DNA from: Vitis vinifera | Taxonomy: Eukaryota; Streptophyta; Magnoliopsida; Vitales; Vitaceae | Assembly: GCF_030704535.1 (NCBI RefSeq) | Contig: NC_081822.1 | Location: 34,889,501-34,953,500, forward strand | Reading direction: 5' to 3' | Length of the DNA: 64,000 nt | Shown here: positions 48,256-60,065 of the stretch, piece by piece | How positions within the stretch are numbered: the first letter of the stretch is position 1 | Layout of the letters: every line of letters starts with the position of its first letter | Notes under the pieces: generated by a model | Database searches by the model: none | What the model was told of the DNA's origin: nothing | The model's input: the letters and a program-made list of their open reading frames with translations, nothing else | Program-made: the position numbers and the translations under genes

Positions 48256-51200
48256 ATGGCGGACAAGAACCCTAAGCCTAGCTCTGTGATAACGCTCGGA
48301 GGCAAGGGCTCTTCTCTCTCCGCCGCCTCCGTTTTCGCGGTCGCCAACGGCCTCGCTCAGGTACGAATCGACTCATCGATTCTGGATAAGCTCAACTCAT
48401 CGTCGTCCAATCGAAAATCTCCGCCGGTCAAATGCCACATCCCCATTCCCAAAATCCTAACCTTGGAAGAATCCAGGGCGTTTCTTCTCGCACTCTTGAA
48501 CAAGCTTTTGCTCTCCGGCTCTGCCAGTCCCGTTCTTCCAGTTCTCATTTCTGAGATTCTGAATACTGGATCGAAAGCCCTTGATTTGGGTGAAGTTGAG
48601 GTGAGTGCAGAAGAGGTTGGGGTGTTGGAGAAAACGTGCGCTAGTTTGCATGGAATTTGTGGGATTTTGGACCATGAATCGTCAGCTTTGTCGACGATTG
48701 CCGATGTTGTGGCAGCGATATCGTGTGAGGCATCGAGGGCTGATGTGGGGGCGTTGAATTTGATGGATTCCGGTGATGGATTCAGTGTAAAGGATGAGGT
48801 TGGTGTTGCTAGTGATTTGAAGGTTTTGCTTAATGGGTCTAAGTTGGTGGGTAAAGTTGAGGTTGATGCAGTATCTGAAATTCCGAAAATTCATGGGAGT
48901 TTGAGAGAAGTGGTGAGAATGGTGCATTTGAGGACCCGGGTTGAGTTGAATTCTGGTGGTAAAGTAGATAAAGCTGTTGGGGCTGGGAAGGCAGTGGCTA
49001 CAGTGGTATCACCCTTAGCAGCATCACTAAGGTATTTGGGTGAGAGCAGTTTGTCTCGGGCCAACATGAATTTGAATTCTATAGGCAGTGATAATTTGAG
49101 GTCGAGTTTGGTGGGACTGTTTGAGGGGAAATGTCCAAGTATTGATGGTTTGAAAAATGCATATAGGTTGATTTCGGAAGCTGTGTTTGAAGAGGATTAT
49201 GTTAAGTTTCTTCATGAGGTAAATGGGTTGTTGGGGATGGTATGGGAGATTGTGATTTGGGAGGCAATAACGGCATTTGTTTCTCTTGAAGGTAGTGAAT
49301 CAATTGGAAAAATAGGCGTTGAGGTGAATGGAGGGGACCAGAAGGGCAATGTGGGGAAGAAGAGTGAGAAGAAAAAGAAGGTTTTGGGGAAAGGGACTAG
49401 TGTTATAGTGCAGCTTGTTAAGGAGAGATTGCAAAGTGGGGGAGGGGATGCAGTTGATGCTTCAAGCTTATTGGGGAAATGGGTAGAGGGTGTTCACTCA
49501 TTTTTGGACCTGAAGGACCCAGAATTTGATAGTTTATTGATGAAAGTAAAAGAGATTTTGGAAAGCAATGAAAGTAGAAGACTCCCCAAGCTTCCAAAGG
49601 TGACATGACCAGTCTCAATTTTATGATTTAGTTCCTTTTTTAAGTTCTTTGATTTCATTTTTTTTTTTGTAACAGCAAAAATCACTTTTTAAGTGAGCTG
49701 AATTGTCATGGCCCTCCCCATTGGAGTAATTTTGGCTTCTAACAACCAGTTTTTCCTCAGAAACTTTACTTACTTGTGTTTGATTATATTTTTATTTTTA
49801 TATTTTGAGCCTTGTGCATGATAAGCTTTATTTTATGGCCATGAAGTTTCACAAAACATTTGTATAATATTCAAAATATCAAATACATTTTATAACTTTT
49901 TATTAACTTGTCACGTGTATAAATATTTGATTTCTTCAAAATATATTGATTTGATAAATATGTAAATGGTGAATTAGGTTTTGTGCCATTGTTTTTGATT
50001 GTTTCATCACATTACTGATTTTTTCATCATTGTCAGTATTTCACTAGGAAAGGCAGAAATTTCAGCCAAATTTAGGGATGGTAATGGGGCTAGTTAATCC
50101 TGTAACCAATGCTGCTCTTTTCTGCTTTGTGCTTTCTTGGAAGGGTTTGGGAATTTTCTTTTTCAACCTCGACTGGTCTCATGTTTGCTATCAGGAAAAA
50201 AAAACAAAACAAAATGAAAAAGAAAAAAGCAAGTTTCTTTATTTTGGTTTTTCATTTTTTTCTTACCCAATTCGGACTCCGATTGGAGTTGATCTTATTT
50301 GGTTCAAGTTTTGGGTGTGGTCAGTCCCATTCCAAAGCTGTCCAATTTATTTCATAATGGTTGGATAACAAATTGAAAATACCAAACTCATCCAGCCTTT
50401 TGAGTGGTTTATTATCATTGGTGTCCAAAGTTCGTACTGTACTAATTGTTTCAAGGCAACTATCTTGCATTATTTCCAAGCCCAATGACAGCTTCCTGCC
50501 TCCCTTTTGTCCTGCTTATTTATCAGTGTTATAGTAGGACATTTTAGTCCATTGATAGCAGAATTATGGCTTAGGAACTATTATACAAGCAAAAAATTTG
50601 TATCTTGCATGATTCCTTGCATTATTCTAATTATTTTCATGAGTATTTTGTTTTGTTTATTAAGATTTCAGAAGAGAAAAAGACCTCAACTTTAGTAAAG
50701 TGATCATATTTTCAATGAACATCAGGGTACTCGTGATTTTGCAAAAGAACAAATGGCTGTAAGGGAGAAAGCATTTTCAATTATAGGGGATGTTTTCAAG
50801 AGGCATGGTGCCATGGCTCTGGATACTCCTGTTTTTGAATTGAGGGAGACTCTCATGGGGAAATATGGGGAAGATTCAAAGTTGATTTATGATCTTGCAG
50901 ACCAGGTAAAGTAGAAGTTCAGTATGCCATTAATATTTCTTTCTTCAATGGATAACTTGTATTCCTTTGACAATATAAGCCTTTTACTTTGCTCCTATAT
51001 TTATTTGTTCTCCTTGTATGCTTCAATGGTATGGTATGCTTGTGACGTAAGTGACACTGGAATGCACTTAAACCTTAAATAATGTTACCCACAATCTCTC
51101 TATTGGTGAACTATGGTTTAGGAAATGTTATTGTTCATAGGAATTTCAAAGACAAACAAATTGTTAAGGTTTAAGGCAAGGACCAATATTGAAAATATAT

Positions 51201-53558
51201 AAAAAGAATAATGAAGGTAGAAATACTTGTGGATAGAGATCTCCTTTTACAGGAAGCTCACTCACAGTCAAGTTCAAATGTGATGTGGAATGAAGTTCTC
51301 TAGTTTTACTCTGGTAAGGGAGTCACATGTTGGGTGCTTAATTTATGGGAGTCAGATGATGCATGCATGCTGACTTTCCAAGTTGCATGATAAAATGGTG
51401 CATACACTGAACTTGGTGCAGAGTTCTGACTTGCAGGGGCCTAATAGTGAGAGAAAAGAATAACATATTAATTGATTAACTCATGATACCTATCAAAAAA
51501 AAAAAAAAGAAATTGATTAATCCATGATCATGCATGGAAATAACCAAGCAATATGTGGCAATGCCTACAATGAAAATGACATGTGATGAAAATATGAACC
51601 TGCACTTTGACAAGCATAGCCAGTGAGGTGGAGCTCATATATCCTTAGGCATGTTGATGCTAAACTTTTCAACTTCACATAAGATACTTTACAACTTATT
51701 GCGAGTTGTTTGGGCAGGTTCTGAAACATCATCTTGTTCACTCAATGTGGGATCAGTTAAGGATCTTGGCCTGATGGCTTGAGTGAAGGACAACTCAATT
51801 AGTTGCTTGTCTTGTCTCATAGTTAAAGCGGGCCACCTTCTTGCCTTTTTCTTTCAAGAGGAGTCATGGAGAGAATTTGACTGTGGCATGCTTTGAATCT
51901 CTCTCTTATTCTACCATTGGTATTTATCAGGTGCATATTGACCTATGGATCTTTAGTGGAATATTCTTGGAAAGAATATTTTAAGTTTTAAAGGACGATC
52001 ATGATCAATGTTCAAATAGGACTCTCCATCAAGGAGAAGAATTTGACATGCTCTAGGTATATTCTTCTGTGCCTTGATGCTGTACTTGGGCTAATGTCAA
52101 TTTGGAGAGTGTGGGCTCATCTCAGTTGGAATTGTGGTGAAAGTGGATGTTTTGGCTGCAGTATTAGGCTGTAGGGTACACCATCTACCAATTACGTACT
52201 TGGGCCTGCCTTTGAGACCTATTCCCAATGTTAAGGCGCCAAGGCAGTTGTGGAATCAAGCGGTAGAGCATCTTGAAAGGATGAGGGTGTGTTGGACAAG
52301 AAAGTACCTACTTATGGGAGGTAGGCTTATACTCATTAAGAGTACCTGGTCAGATTTACCTGTATCCTTCATGTACTTTCTTGTTTTGCCTGCATGGGTT
52401 TGGAATCCTTTTTCATGATGATAGTGGAGGAAGTGGGAAGAATTTATGGTTGACTGTGTGCTCTGTGAGGGAATCTTGGAATCCAAAGCTTGCTCTTCCT
52501 TAATAAGGCTTTGCTAGGGAACTGATCTGGAGGCTCTAGAGGTGGAGATTTTTCCCCTTTTTTGGGTGGTTGAAGGTTGGGGTGGATCGATGGGAATGGA
52601 TCTTTCAAAAGCAATCAGAAAAAGGGAGAATGTATTTTATTGTCTTGTATCACAAATGACAAAAGAGGGCCTCAGAACCAAGTTTGGTTTGATGTTAGGC
52701 ACGGGAAGTGTCATTCAAAGGATCATTTTAGGTCTTCTTTAGCATGGCAGTAGCCAGAGAAGTGGGGTTTTTTTGTGGTTCAGATGGAAGGAGAGGTCAT
52801 TGAAACCTAAGGTTCTGTTGCTAGGAGCTTGAGCTGGTTATAGATTTCGTATCAAGCATTTTAGCAAAAGATGTTGGGGTGGATAAGGAGGACAAGTAGG
52901 TCTGGAAGGCTTTAAAAAAGGCACTGTTTCTTGGTTTTATGGGGAGCTATCTGCATGAGTCTTTGTCCCTTCTCCATTAATTGGGGTGTAGGAATTCACT
53001 GCTCCATTCATTGTTTGTGTTTTTATTTTGTGTGTGTGTGTGTGTGTGTTTGGGGGGGGGTGGGGGAAACCATGTGGGAGAAGAGCCTTACCATGGACTG
53101 GTTGATGAGAATGAGGATAATCCTCGTGAATTGGTCTTGCATGTACAAACAATAGATAGAATCAACAAAGGTTCAATCTGAAGTGGCTTGTATAGGCTGG
53201 TGAAGAAGCTGGTTAACTAGATAAGCTTGTGCTGTTCACATATAGCATGTTCTTTCACAATCCTTAAATTTTCTATTGAGTTTGAGCATGTTTGTCAATC
53301 ATGATATACTTTTTGATTGTTTTATTAGCTTTGCATTGGAGTCATTTTGCATCAGGTTTCAGTATTTGCCTGTGATATGTTTCCTTTTTTATTTTTCCCC
53401 ACTTGTCATTCCTAGTGGCTATTATCCCCAGCTTCCAATGGGCAATGTTGGGCTTTATTGATTTTATTTCATCATTGTGAAAAAGAAAACTAAGGTCAAA
53501 ATTTTCTTTGCCCCCATATTCCCTCCTCCCCTTCCTCTTTTTTATTTTTATTTTTTTT

Positions 53559-53604
<46 letters not shown>

Positions 53605-56600
53605 ATTTTGGCACAAATATGTCACTTTTGTGTTTAACTTGTTTACAGGGTGGAGAGCTGTGTTCTCTTCGGTATGACTTAACCGTTCCATTTGCTAGAT
53701 ATGTGGCTATGAATGGTTTGACGTCATTTAAAAGATATCAGATAGCTAAAGTGTACAGAAGAGATAACCCATCTAAGGGAAGATACCGTGAATTCTATCA
53801 GTGTGACTTTGATATTGCTGGTCAATATGAATCTATGGGGCCAGATTTTGAGGTCATAAAAATTTTGACTGAACTGCTGGATGAACTAAATATCGGAGAT
53901 TATGAGGTACTTTTTTCTGATCATGTTGCTTGTTTACTGCTTGACCTTAAATTGTATTAGTACACAAGACTTAACATTACATATTAGATTCTTACTTAAG
54001 CTAAACAGGTTTTTGGCCTTGTCTTGTTTATAGACTCTGCTATTAATAGCTTGTTTGGCAGTGATTTTAGGAAACACACTTTTACCCTAAAAAGTGTTTT
54101 TGAAAAGAAATTAGGTGTTTGACAAATTTTAGGAAACACTTTTAAAAATCTGAAAAATCACTTTTAGTGTTTTTTGAAAAAACAATTGATAGGTGATTCT
54201 CTTAAAAACACTTTTACTAAAAACACTTCAGGTAGAAATACTGCAAATGCACTCTAATTCTCTTGGATATTGATTTTGACATGTCGTGTATGCATGTGAT
54301 GAGAACTGTCTTAGACATGGATTATTCTTACTATAATATCATTTGAAAGCATGAATATGACCAAATACATAGACAAGATAGTGTTTGAAGTTAGTATGAT
54401 ATTTAAAAGTATGGTAGCTATAAAAAAAAATGATATTTAAAAATATGGTACAATATCTTTTTAAAAAGTTTACAATATTAGAATATGGTTTAGTTTGTGC
54501 CTTAACATCCAATAATTTTGTTGTCAAGCAAGTTTAGTGCTTGGAGTTGCATCACACATGATACCATTTCTTTCCCTATTAATACAGCTCTATTAATTTT
54601 CTCTACACCCCCTTGCCTACTTGCAGATAGAATTTCTTGTGTGTTTCCTGGAGGAGTTTTTACTCTTTTCAGTTTTGAAGTTCCCCCCCATATTTTACAG
54701 GTAAAATTGAACCATAGAAAGTTGCTGGATGGAATGTTGGACATATGTGGAGTGCCGCCTGAAAAATTCAGAACAATTTGTTCAAGCATTGACAAGTTAG
54801 ACAAGCAAACATTTGAGCAGATAAAAAGGGAAATGGTAAGAAAATGCTATTTATGTTGATGTGGAGTTCTATTGTTTCTTGGGAGATTCCTACACAACTT
54901 GGAAAAGTTTGGGTCTTTTATTACTGTTCTTTATGCTCACTTCAGAATCAAATAGATGTTCTTGAGGAATGAGAATGCTTCTTTTCATTATATCTTTATG
55001 ATCTTAAATGGGTTTTGAATAAGATATTTCTAACTCAATTTGCTTTTGTGCTTATGTAATCCAAGATCAGAGCTTGACTGCTTCTTGATCCTTGAATTGA
55101 CCTACAACATTTCTAGTTCTGTGAGCTATTAGTTACCTTTTCCTGTGAAGAAATACTGAAATCTGAAGCTCTTGCTTCATCCTGCAAGTCAATATTAGAT
55201 TGCTTTTTGATATAAATACTTGTAAAATACTAGTTGTTTGCATTTGTGTACAGGAATTCATTTTCTGTTTCCATGGTAGAGGATTTCTAACTTTCAGGCA
55301 TTACTAACATGCACTCAACAGATTCTGTTAAAGAACCTAAATACGATGAGTAAAGTGGAATCATAAACAGCAAATTGTTCAACAGTCCGACCTACTAGCG
55401 GTGCACATATAAAATAAGTATTGTCCATGTCCTGGAATCAGATTATCCTGTATGAAAATTCCTCCATTTTGTTTAGGAGTGTAAGTGGAGAGGACTACCT
55501 CATCTTGTGGGGTTAGAGGTCTGGGTGGGGGTTCGTGTTGGCTTTGTATATGGGGAGTTTAGCCCTGTTATTAACCCATTAACACCTCTAAAATGATAAA
55601 GGAAAGAAAAGAAAACCTCTTTTATAGATAATGGATTTGCTATCTTCAGTCCTGTTTACATATGGTGATTAAATTACTGATTTTGATTGTCTACCTATTA
55701 AGTTTCATTTTCATAATATGTTCATATCAAACAGCAACTAACAATTTGCATTAAGGTTGTTACTGGATGATATATGCTGCCCTTATCAATTTGCTATTTT
55801 TTTTTTACTTTCTCTTTCTTTATAATTGAGTGATGCCAATACTTGGACTAGTACTTGATTCATTCTTATTCCTCATTTGAACTTGACTTGTTGTACCTGT
55901 TAGTTGTTTTGAGTTAAGCTTGTTAACGATATCTTCTAGCATGTTCTTTCTATGAAGTTTGAGAAAGATAACTTGAAAATCATGTCAGTTTAATAATGAG
56001 TGCACACTAGCGTTGGTCTTCAAATGATTTTTGTCAATATTTTTGAGAGTTTGGTTGGAGGTGTGTGGGCATATCAAGATTGGGGTTGAATGGAAGAGAT
56101 TTGCTGGTTTGTATGATATTAAATGGACATTGTTGTTAGTAAAATGGTTAGCAAATGTCTAGTTCTATGATGTAATTCATGTTATGGTGTGGTGCCAGGT
56201 GGAGGAGAAGGGCTTAACTATTGAAACAGCAGAAAAAATTGGAACATTTGTGAAGGAAAGAGGACCTCCTTTGGAACTATTATCCAAGCTTAAACAGGAA
56301 GGCAGCGAGTTTTTAGGGAACAATGCATCTGTTGCTGCATTGACTGACTTGGAGATTTTATTCACAGCTCTGGAAAAGTCAAAGTGCATCAACAAAGTTG
56401 TTTTTGACTTGAGTCTTGCCAGAGGTCTTGATTATTATACTGGAGTGATATTCGAAGCTGTTTTTAAAGGGGCTACCCAGGTAAATGTATTACTATAACA
56501 AATGAATTATTCTTTCTTTTCATTTTACTTGTTAATGGCATTGTTAATATTCTTTCATAACATACGTTTGATTCATGAGAATCCTTTTAATGCTGAAGCG

Positions 56601-58439
56601 ATAAATCTTTAGAGCTTTTTACCAAACAATTTCAGAGTGTTGAAAGTTTTGAATGACAATTAGGAACTGAATTTGAATCAAGGCAATCTGAACTTTAAAG
56701 TAGGAATTCAGAGAAGTGCACCTATTATAACTACCTGTTTTTATTTATTTTTTGCTCACATATGATCATATCACTAAACATCTCTGCTTTCACGTGACCA
56801 ATTCACCAATTCTCTTTTGCATGTTCGCGTGGTAAGGTGTTATAGATTGAGAACTCAAACTGGTCATCCTGATCCCTCTTTAGAATTAGTGGTAATTGAG
56901 GAAACTGTTAAAAGGTCCGATATAATTTCTTTTTTCTTTTTAGCTTGGTGATTTACATCATGAACTTATTTGATTATAATTTTCTAAGCCATCAAGTGCT
57001 GCTGAACGTTGAGATGAGTTGCCCTCTATATCATTTTCCTATCGGATTCCAGGTGTAGCTAAGATGTTATGAAGAAAAATACTTGATCGACTGGATATCT
57101 TTGTCCTCCCTAAATGAAATATGTATTTCAAAACTTGCTTGTATATTATAGTTGCCTTCTCACATAGAAAACAAAGGTTTTTCTAAGTCATTAACATATT
57201 TATGTACTCAGGTTGGATCTATTGCTGCTGGTGGACGTTATGACAACCTCATAGGAATGTTTGGTACAAAGCAGGTTCCAGCAGTTGGCACCAGTCTTGG
57301 TATTGAGCGGGTATTTAATATAATGGAGCAGCTTCAGAAAGACCAGAACCAGGTGATGTGCTACATGACATGCCTCTGTTAATGTGGTGTTTATCTTAAA
57401 CTAGCACAACATACTCTCTAATCATTCATTGTCATGGTGGAATATATATCAAAGAGAATTTCAGATACAAGTATTTTCAACCCTAGGACCAAGTCGGTTT
57501 TATAGACATTAATCATAAGGGAGGCTATTAGACATCTTTGAGAACCAACTCAGCAGAGCCCTTGAGAGGAAAGTTTGAGTCTCAAAACTGTATAAAACAA
57601 AGGACAAACTGTGAAGATAATGTCTAGTAAGATAAAGGCTTCAATAACAACCATCACCATAGACAGTTCTTAGCAGCAATCTCATGAATAAGTGGATCTG
57701 ATTTTTCCTACTGAGTGTAGCTCCCTTTCGACATATCTCTACCATGATTCTTTGTCAATCATTTGACATTTTTGTGAATCTTTCTGAAGAAATTAGAGAA
57801 TTCACATGGAGCAATTAACTTTGCATGGAAAACAATCTACATGAGACTCCATACGGTATTTTCAGCACTAAGTTGTGTTCCTGATTCACAAACTATTTTT
57901 GAGACACATGACATTGTACTCACTTAAGCTATGAGAAAAATTATTGTTTATATTTTTATTTTACTGGTGCCAATGTAATAATAGATAATATATTTGTACT
58001 TGGCACAAGATCGCATAGCCATAATTGAAATTTCTTGGCAGGAGAGGAAATTTCTTTTATACTATCCAGCATCAATAATTTTGTTTAAGAACACAGCTGA
58101 ACCGTTTCATTTTCCTTCTCGTGGTGTTGGCAGGCAATCCGAGCCACTGAAACCCAGGTCCTAGTGAGTATTTTTGGCAATGACCTATCTCAAGCTGCTG
58201 AGCTCGTGAGTGAGTTGTGGAATGCCAAACTAAAAGCAGAATACATGGTCAATAAAAGACCAACGAAGCACTTTGATCGTGCTGAAGAGTCAAGAATTCC
58301 CTGGATGATACTTGTGGGTGAGCGGGAACAGAATGAAGGAATTGTTAGATTAAGAGACACCACAACCAGAGAAGAAATTCTAGTCCCTAGAAGTAGAATT
58401 GTTGAGGAGCTTCAAAGACGGTTGACCCCCTCATCATGA
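48256..58439 (+). CDS. Histidine-tRNA ligase, cytosolic plant type
   Basis: Charges tRNA-His with histidine. Exons 48256-49599, 50726-50905, 53649-53906, 54701-54835, 56199-56480, 57212-57352 and 58134-58439, every intron phase 0, give 881 aa, matching the roughly 880-residue plant cytosolic enzyme. Residues 1 to about 450, in one large exon, are a plant N-terminal extension starting [20 protein letters not shown], with a Lys-rich patch KKSEKKKK near 375. The class II core follows: motif 1 around MALDTPVFE, motif 2 [20 protein letters not shown] (538-557), the His-specific RGLDYYTG (714-721), AAGGRYDNL (738-746) and motif 3 GTSLGIERV (759-767). The C-terminal anticodon-binding domain (about 785-881) contains [13 protein letters not shown]. 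No organelle-targeting peptide is apparent. Housekeeping gene; no breaks seen. Confidence 0.96.
51880..53160 (+). mobile_element. Degenerate LINE (non-LTR retrotransposon) fragment in intron 2 of the HisRS gene
   Basis: The frame at 52134-52418 translates to the region C-terminal to the palm of plant L1-type reverse transcriptase: [10 protein letters not shown], then [25 protein letters not shown] and YFLVLPAWV. Downstream, broken frames to about 52900 keep LINE-like text ([17 protein letters not shown], then WxDVRxGKxH and HF), interrupted by stops and shifts. It lies in the same orientation as the host gene. A (GT)n tract (53031-53049) with a G run follows. Only the 3' part of an element is present and it is dead. 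Ends are approximate. Confidence 0.75.
53565..53602. repeat. (TA)n microsatellite just upstream of HisRS exon 3
   Basis: About 18 TA units ending 46 bp before the exon 3 acceptor (exon starts 53649), in the polypyrimidine/branch-point region of intron 2. Length variation here could affect splicing. Confidence 0.93.
54045..54260. mobile_element. Short hAT-like MITE in HisRS intron 3
   Basis: Left GCTTGTTTGGCAGTGATTTT pairs with right GAAATACTGCAAATGCAC. AAACACTTTTA and its inverse TAAAAGTGTTT occur repeatedly inside, giving a hairpin. No coding sequence. Confidence 0.5.
54836..56198 (+). other. HisRS intron 4
   Basis: 1.36 kb of moderately AT-rich intron. The segment near 55480-55600 (GTGGGGTTAGAGGTCTGGG) is more G-rich and may be old repeat. 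Nothing else identifiable; the other introns over 300 bp (49600-50725, 56481-57211, 57353-58133) likewise show no gene. Confidence 0.4.
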
Positions 58440-59401
58440 AAAACATACAGTTGCCCGACCTCCATTCTGATACAAAGGTAACACTCTCTATTTTATGTCG
58501 ACAATTTGATACAGCATATACTTCCATTGGAGCCTGCTTTTTTCTCTTGTATGCTTTTATATCTGTTGAATGTCACAATCCAAGCTCGCTACCAGCCAGA
58601 TCTCCTTGTGTCTGGTCATGGCTATTATAATTCACAATTCATAAGCAGTACTCCCCATTAATTTACTATAGTAATCATGGTTGTTAGTCAAGCAAAAATG
58701 TTGCATTCTTCCTCCTGTAGAAGCACCAAAAACATGGAGTTATTACAATATTATTCTGGGTTCCCCCCCTCTAAAAGTATAAAGCATGTTATGTATATCA
58801 TGATTTTCGCTCTTGCTGTCCACAAGTTTTTTCAAATTTTCCATCTTGAGGGTTCATAAGTTAATGCACACGCCAAACCCACATGTGGGTTTCTGCATTG
58901 TCAGCTTGTATCATTACTCCCCCTACCCACTTTCTGCAACTAGTGGAACCCCCCACCACGGACTTTATGTTGAAGGCAGCCACATTCTGGTCTCTGTCAT
59001 GTTCCCATAAAATTTATTTATTCACCCAAAATCTTTGATGATCTGGGTTGTTTTTTAAATATTTTCTTGCACAGACTCCTTAGCCTTTATTTTATTTTAT
59101 TTATTGGGTCATTGGAAATCAAGAAACTAGTGAGTTTGGTGTACTTCAAACCTAACAAAGGTAAATTTTTTTTTGGAGACCAAGTAGTGGGCATGGGTCC
59201 ATATTTTCTTCTCATTTCCCTTTGGCCCTACCAGTTAGGCTTCTTAAGAGCAGATCACATGGGATCCTTTCAATCAGTTGAATCTATGCTGTGTGGACAA
59301 GGTTGAGAGTTCAATAAGATCTCACTTTATGGGAAAAAGTTCGTTAACATTCATGAGGAAAGGAATGAATTTTGACGTTTGATAACTATGCTTTATTTTT
59401 A

Positions 59402-60065
59402 GGGAGAATTATCTTTTGGGGGTAGATGTGCCCCCAAATTAACAAAAGGTCCATGTAACTCTTCAAATTGAGCCCAAGACCCAATGAAAGTATGGAAATT
59501 GAGTCGAAGGATATCATCCTTCAGTATTTTCAAAAATGCCTTTGGTTGATTTTGAGAAAAAAAAAATAATATTTTTGAAAAATACTTTTATTTAATTTAA
59601 TATTTTTGATTTAATTTAATATTTTAAAAAAATACTTTTATGTAATTTAATATTTTTTAAAATATTTTTATTTAATTTAATATTTTTTAAAAATAAATTT
59701 ATTTAATTTAATATTTTTTAAAAATAAATTTATTTTATTTAATATTTAAAAAAATATTTAATTTAATATTTTTTTAAATACTTTAATTTAATTTAATATT
59801 TTTGAAAAAAAAATTTTAATTTAATATTTTTGAAAAAAAATTATTTAATTTAATATTTTTGAAAACTTCTTTTATTTAATTTAGTATTTTTGAAAAAAAA
59901 TTATTGAAAAAAAATTATTTAACTTAATTTTATAAAATATTTTATATGTGTTCTTAAAGGGTATATTTGTCCGTTACTATTTCATATCCTTTAACTCAAT
60001 TTGAAGAGTTATATGAATCTTTTGTTAATTTGGGAGCCCATCTACCCCCAAAAGATAATTCTCCC
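59402..60065. mobile_element. Mutator-type MITE with 9-bp target-site duplication
   Basis: The left terminus GGGAGAATTATCTTTTGGGG is repeated inverted at the right end (CCCCAAAAGATAATTCTCCC). The terminal inverted repeat continues for about 72 bp (59402-59473 against 59994-60065), including AAATTAACAAAAG and AACTCTTCAAATTGAG. The element is flanked on both sides by TTATTTTTA (59393-59401 and 60066-60074), a perfect 9-bp direct repeat, the length made by Mutator-like transposases. Total 664 bp, no coding capacity. The interior is a minisatellite. Confidence 0.9.
59565..59935. repeat. AT minisatellite inside the Mutator-type MITE
   Basis: About ten to twelve imperfect units of TTTAATTTAATATTTTTGAA-like sequence with a period of about 30-35 bp, alternating with AAAAAATACTTTTA spacers. 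It fills the MITE interior and probably arose by slippage after or during amplification of the element. Confidence 0.85.

Noticed and set aside
53508..53960. 150-aa frame starting before the (TA)n tract
   Set aside because: Only the part from 53649 to 53906 is HisRS exon 3; the start is intron and the tyrosine/isoleucine run is the microsatellite.
59565..59935. CRISPR-like regular repeats
   Set aside because: The units are imperfect, AT-only, have no unique spacers and lie inside a MITE in a plant nuclear region.
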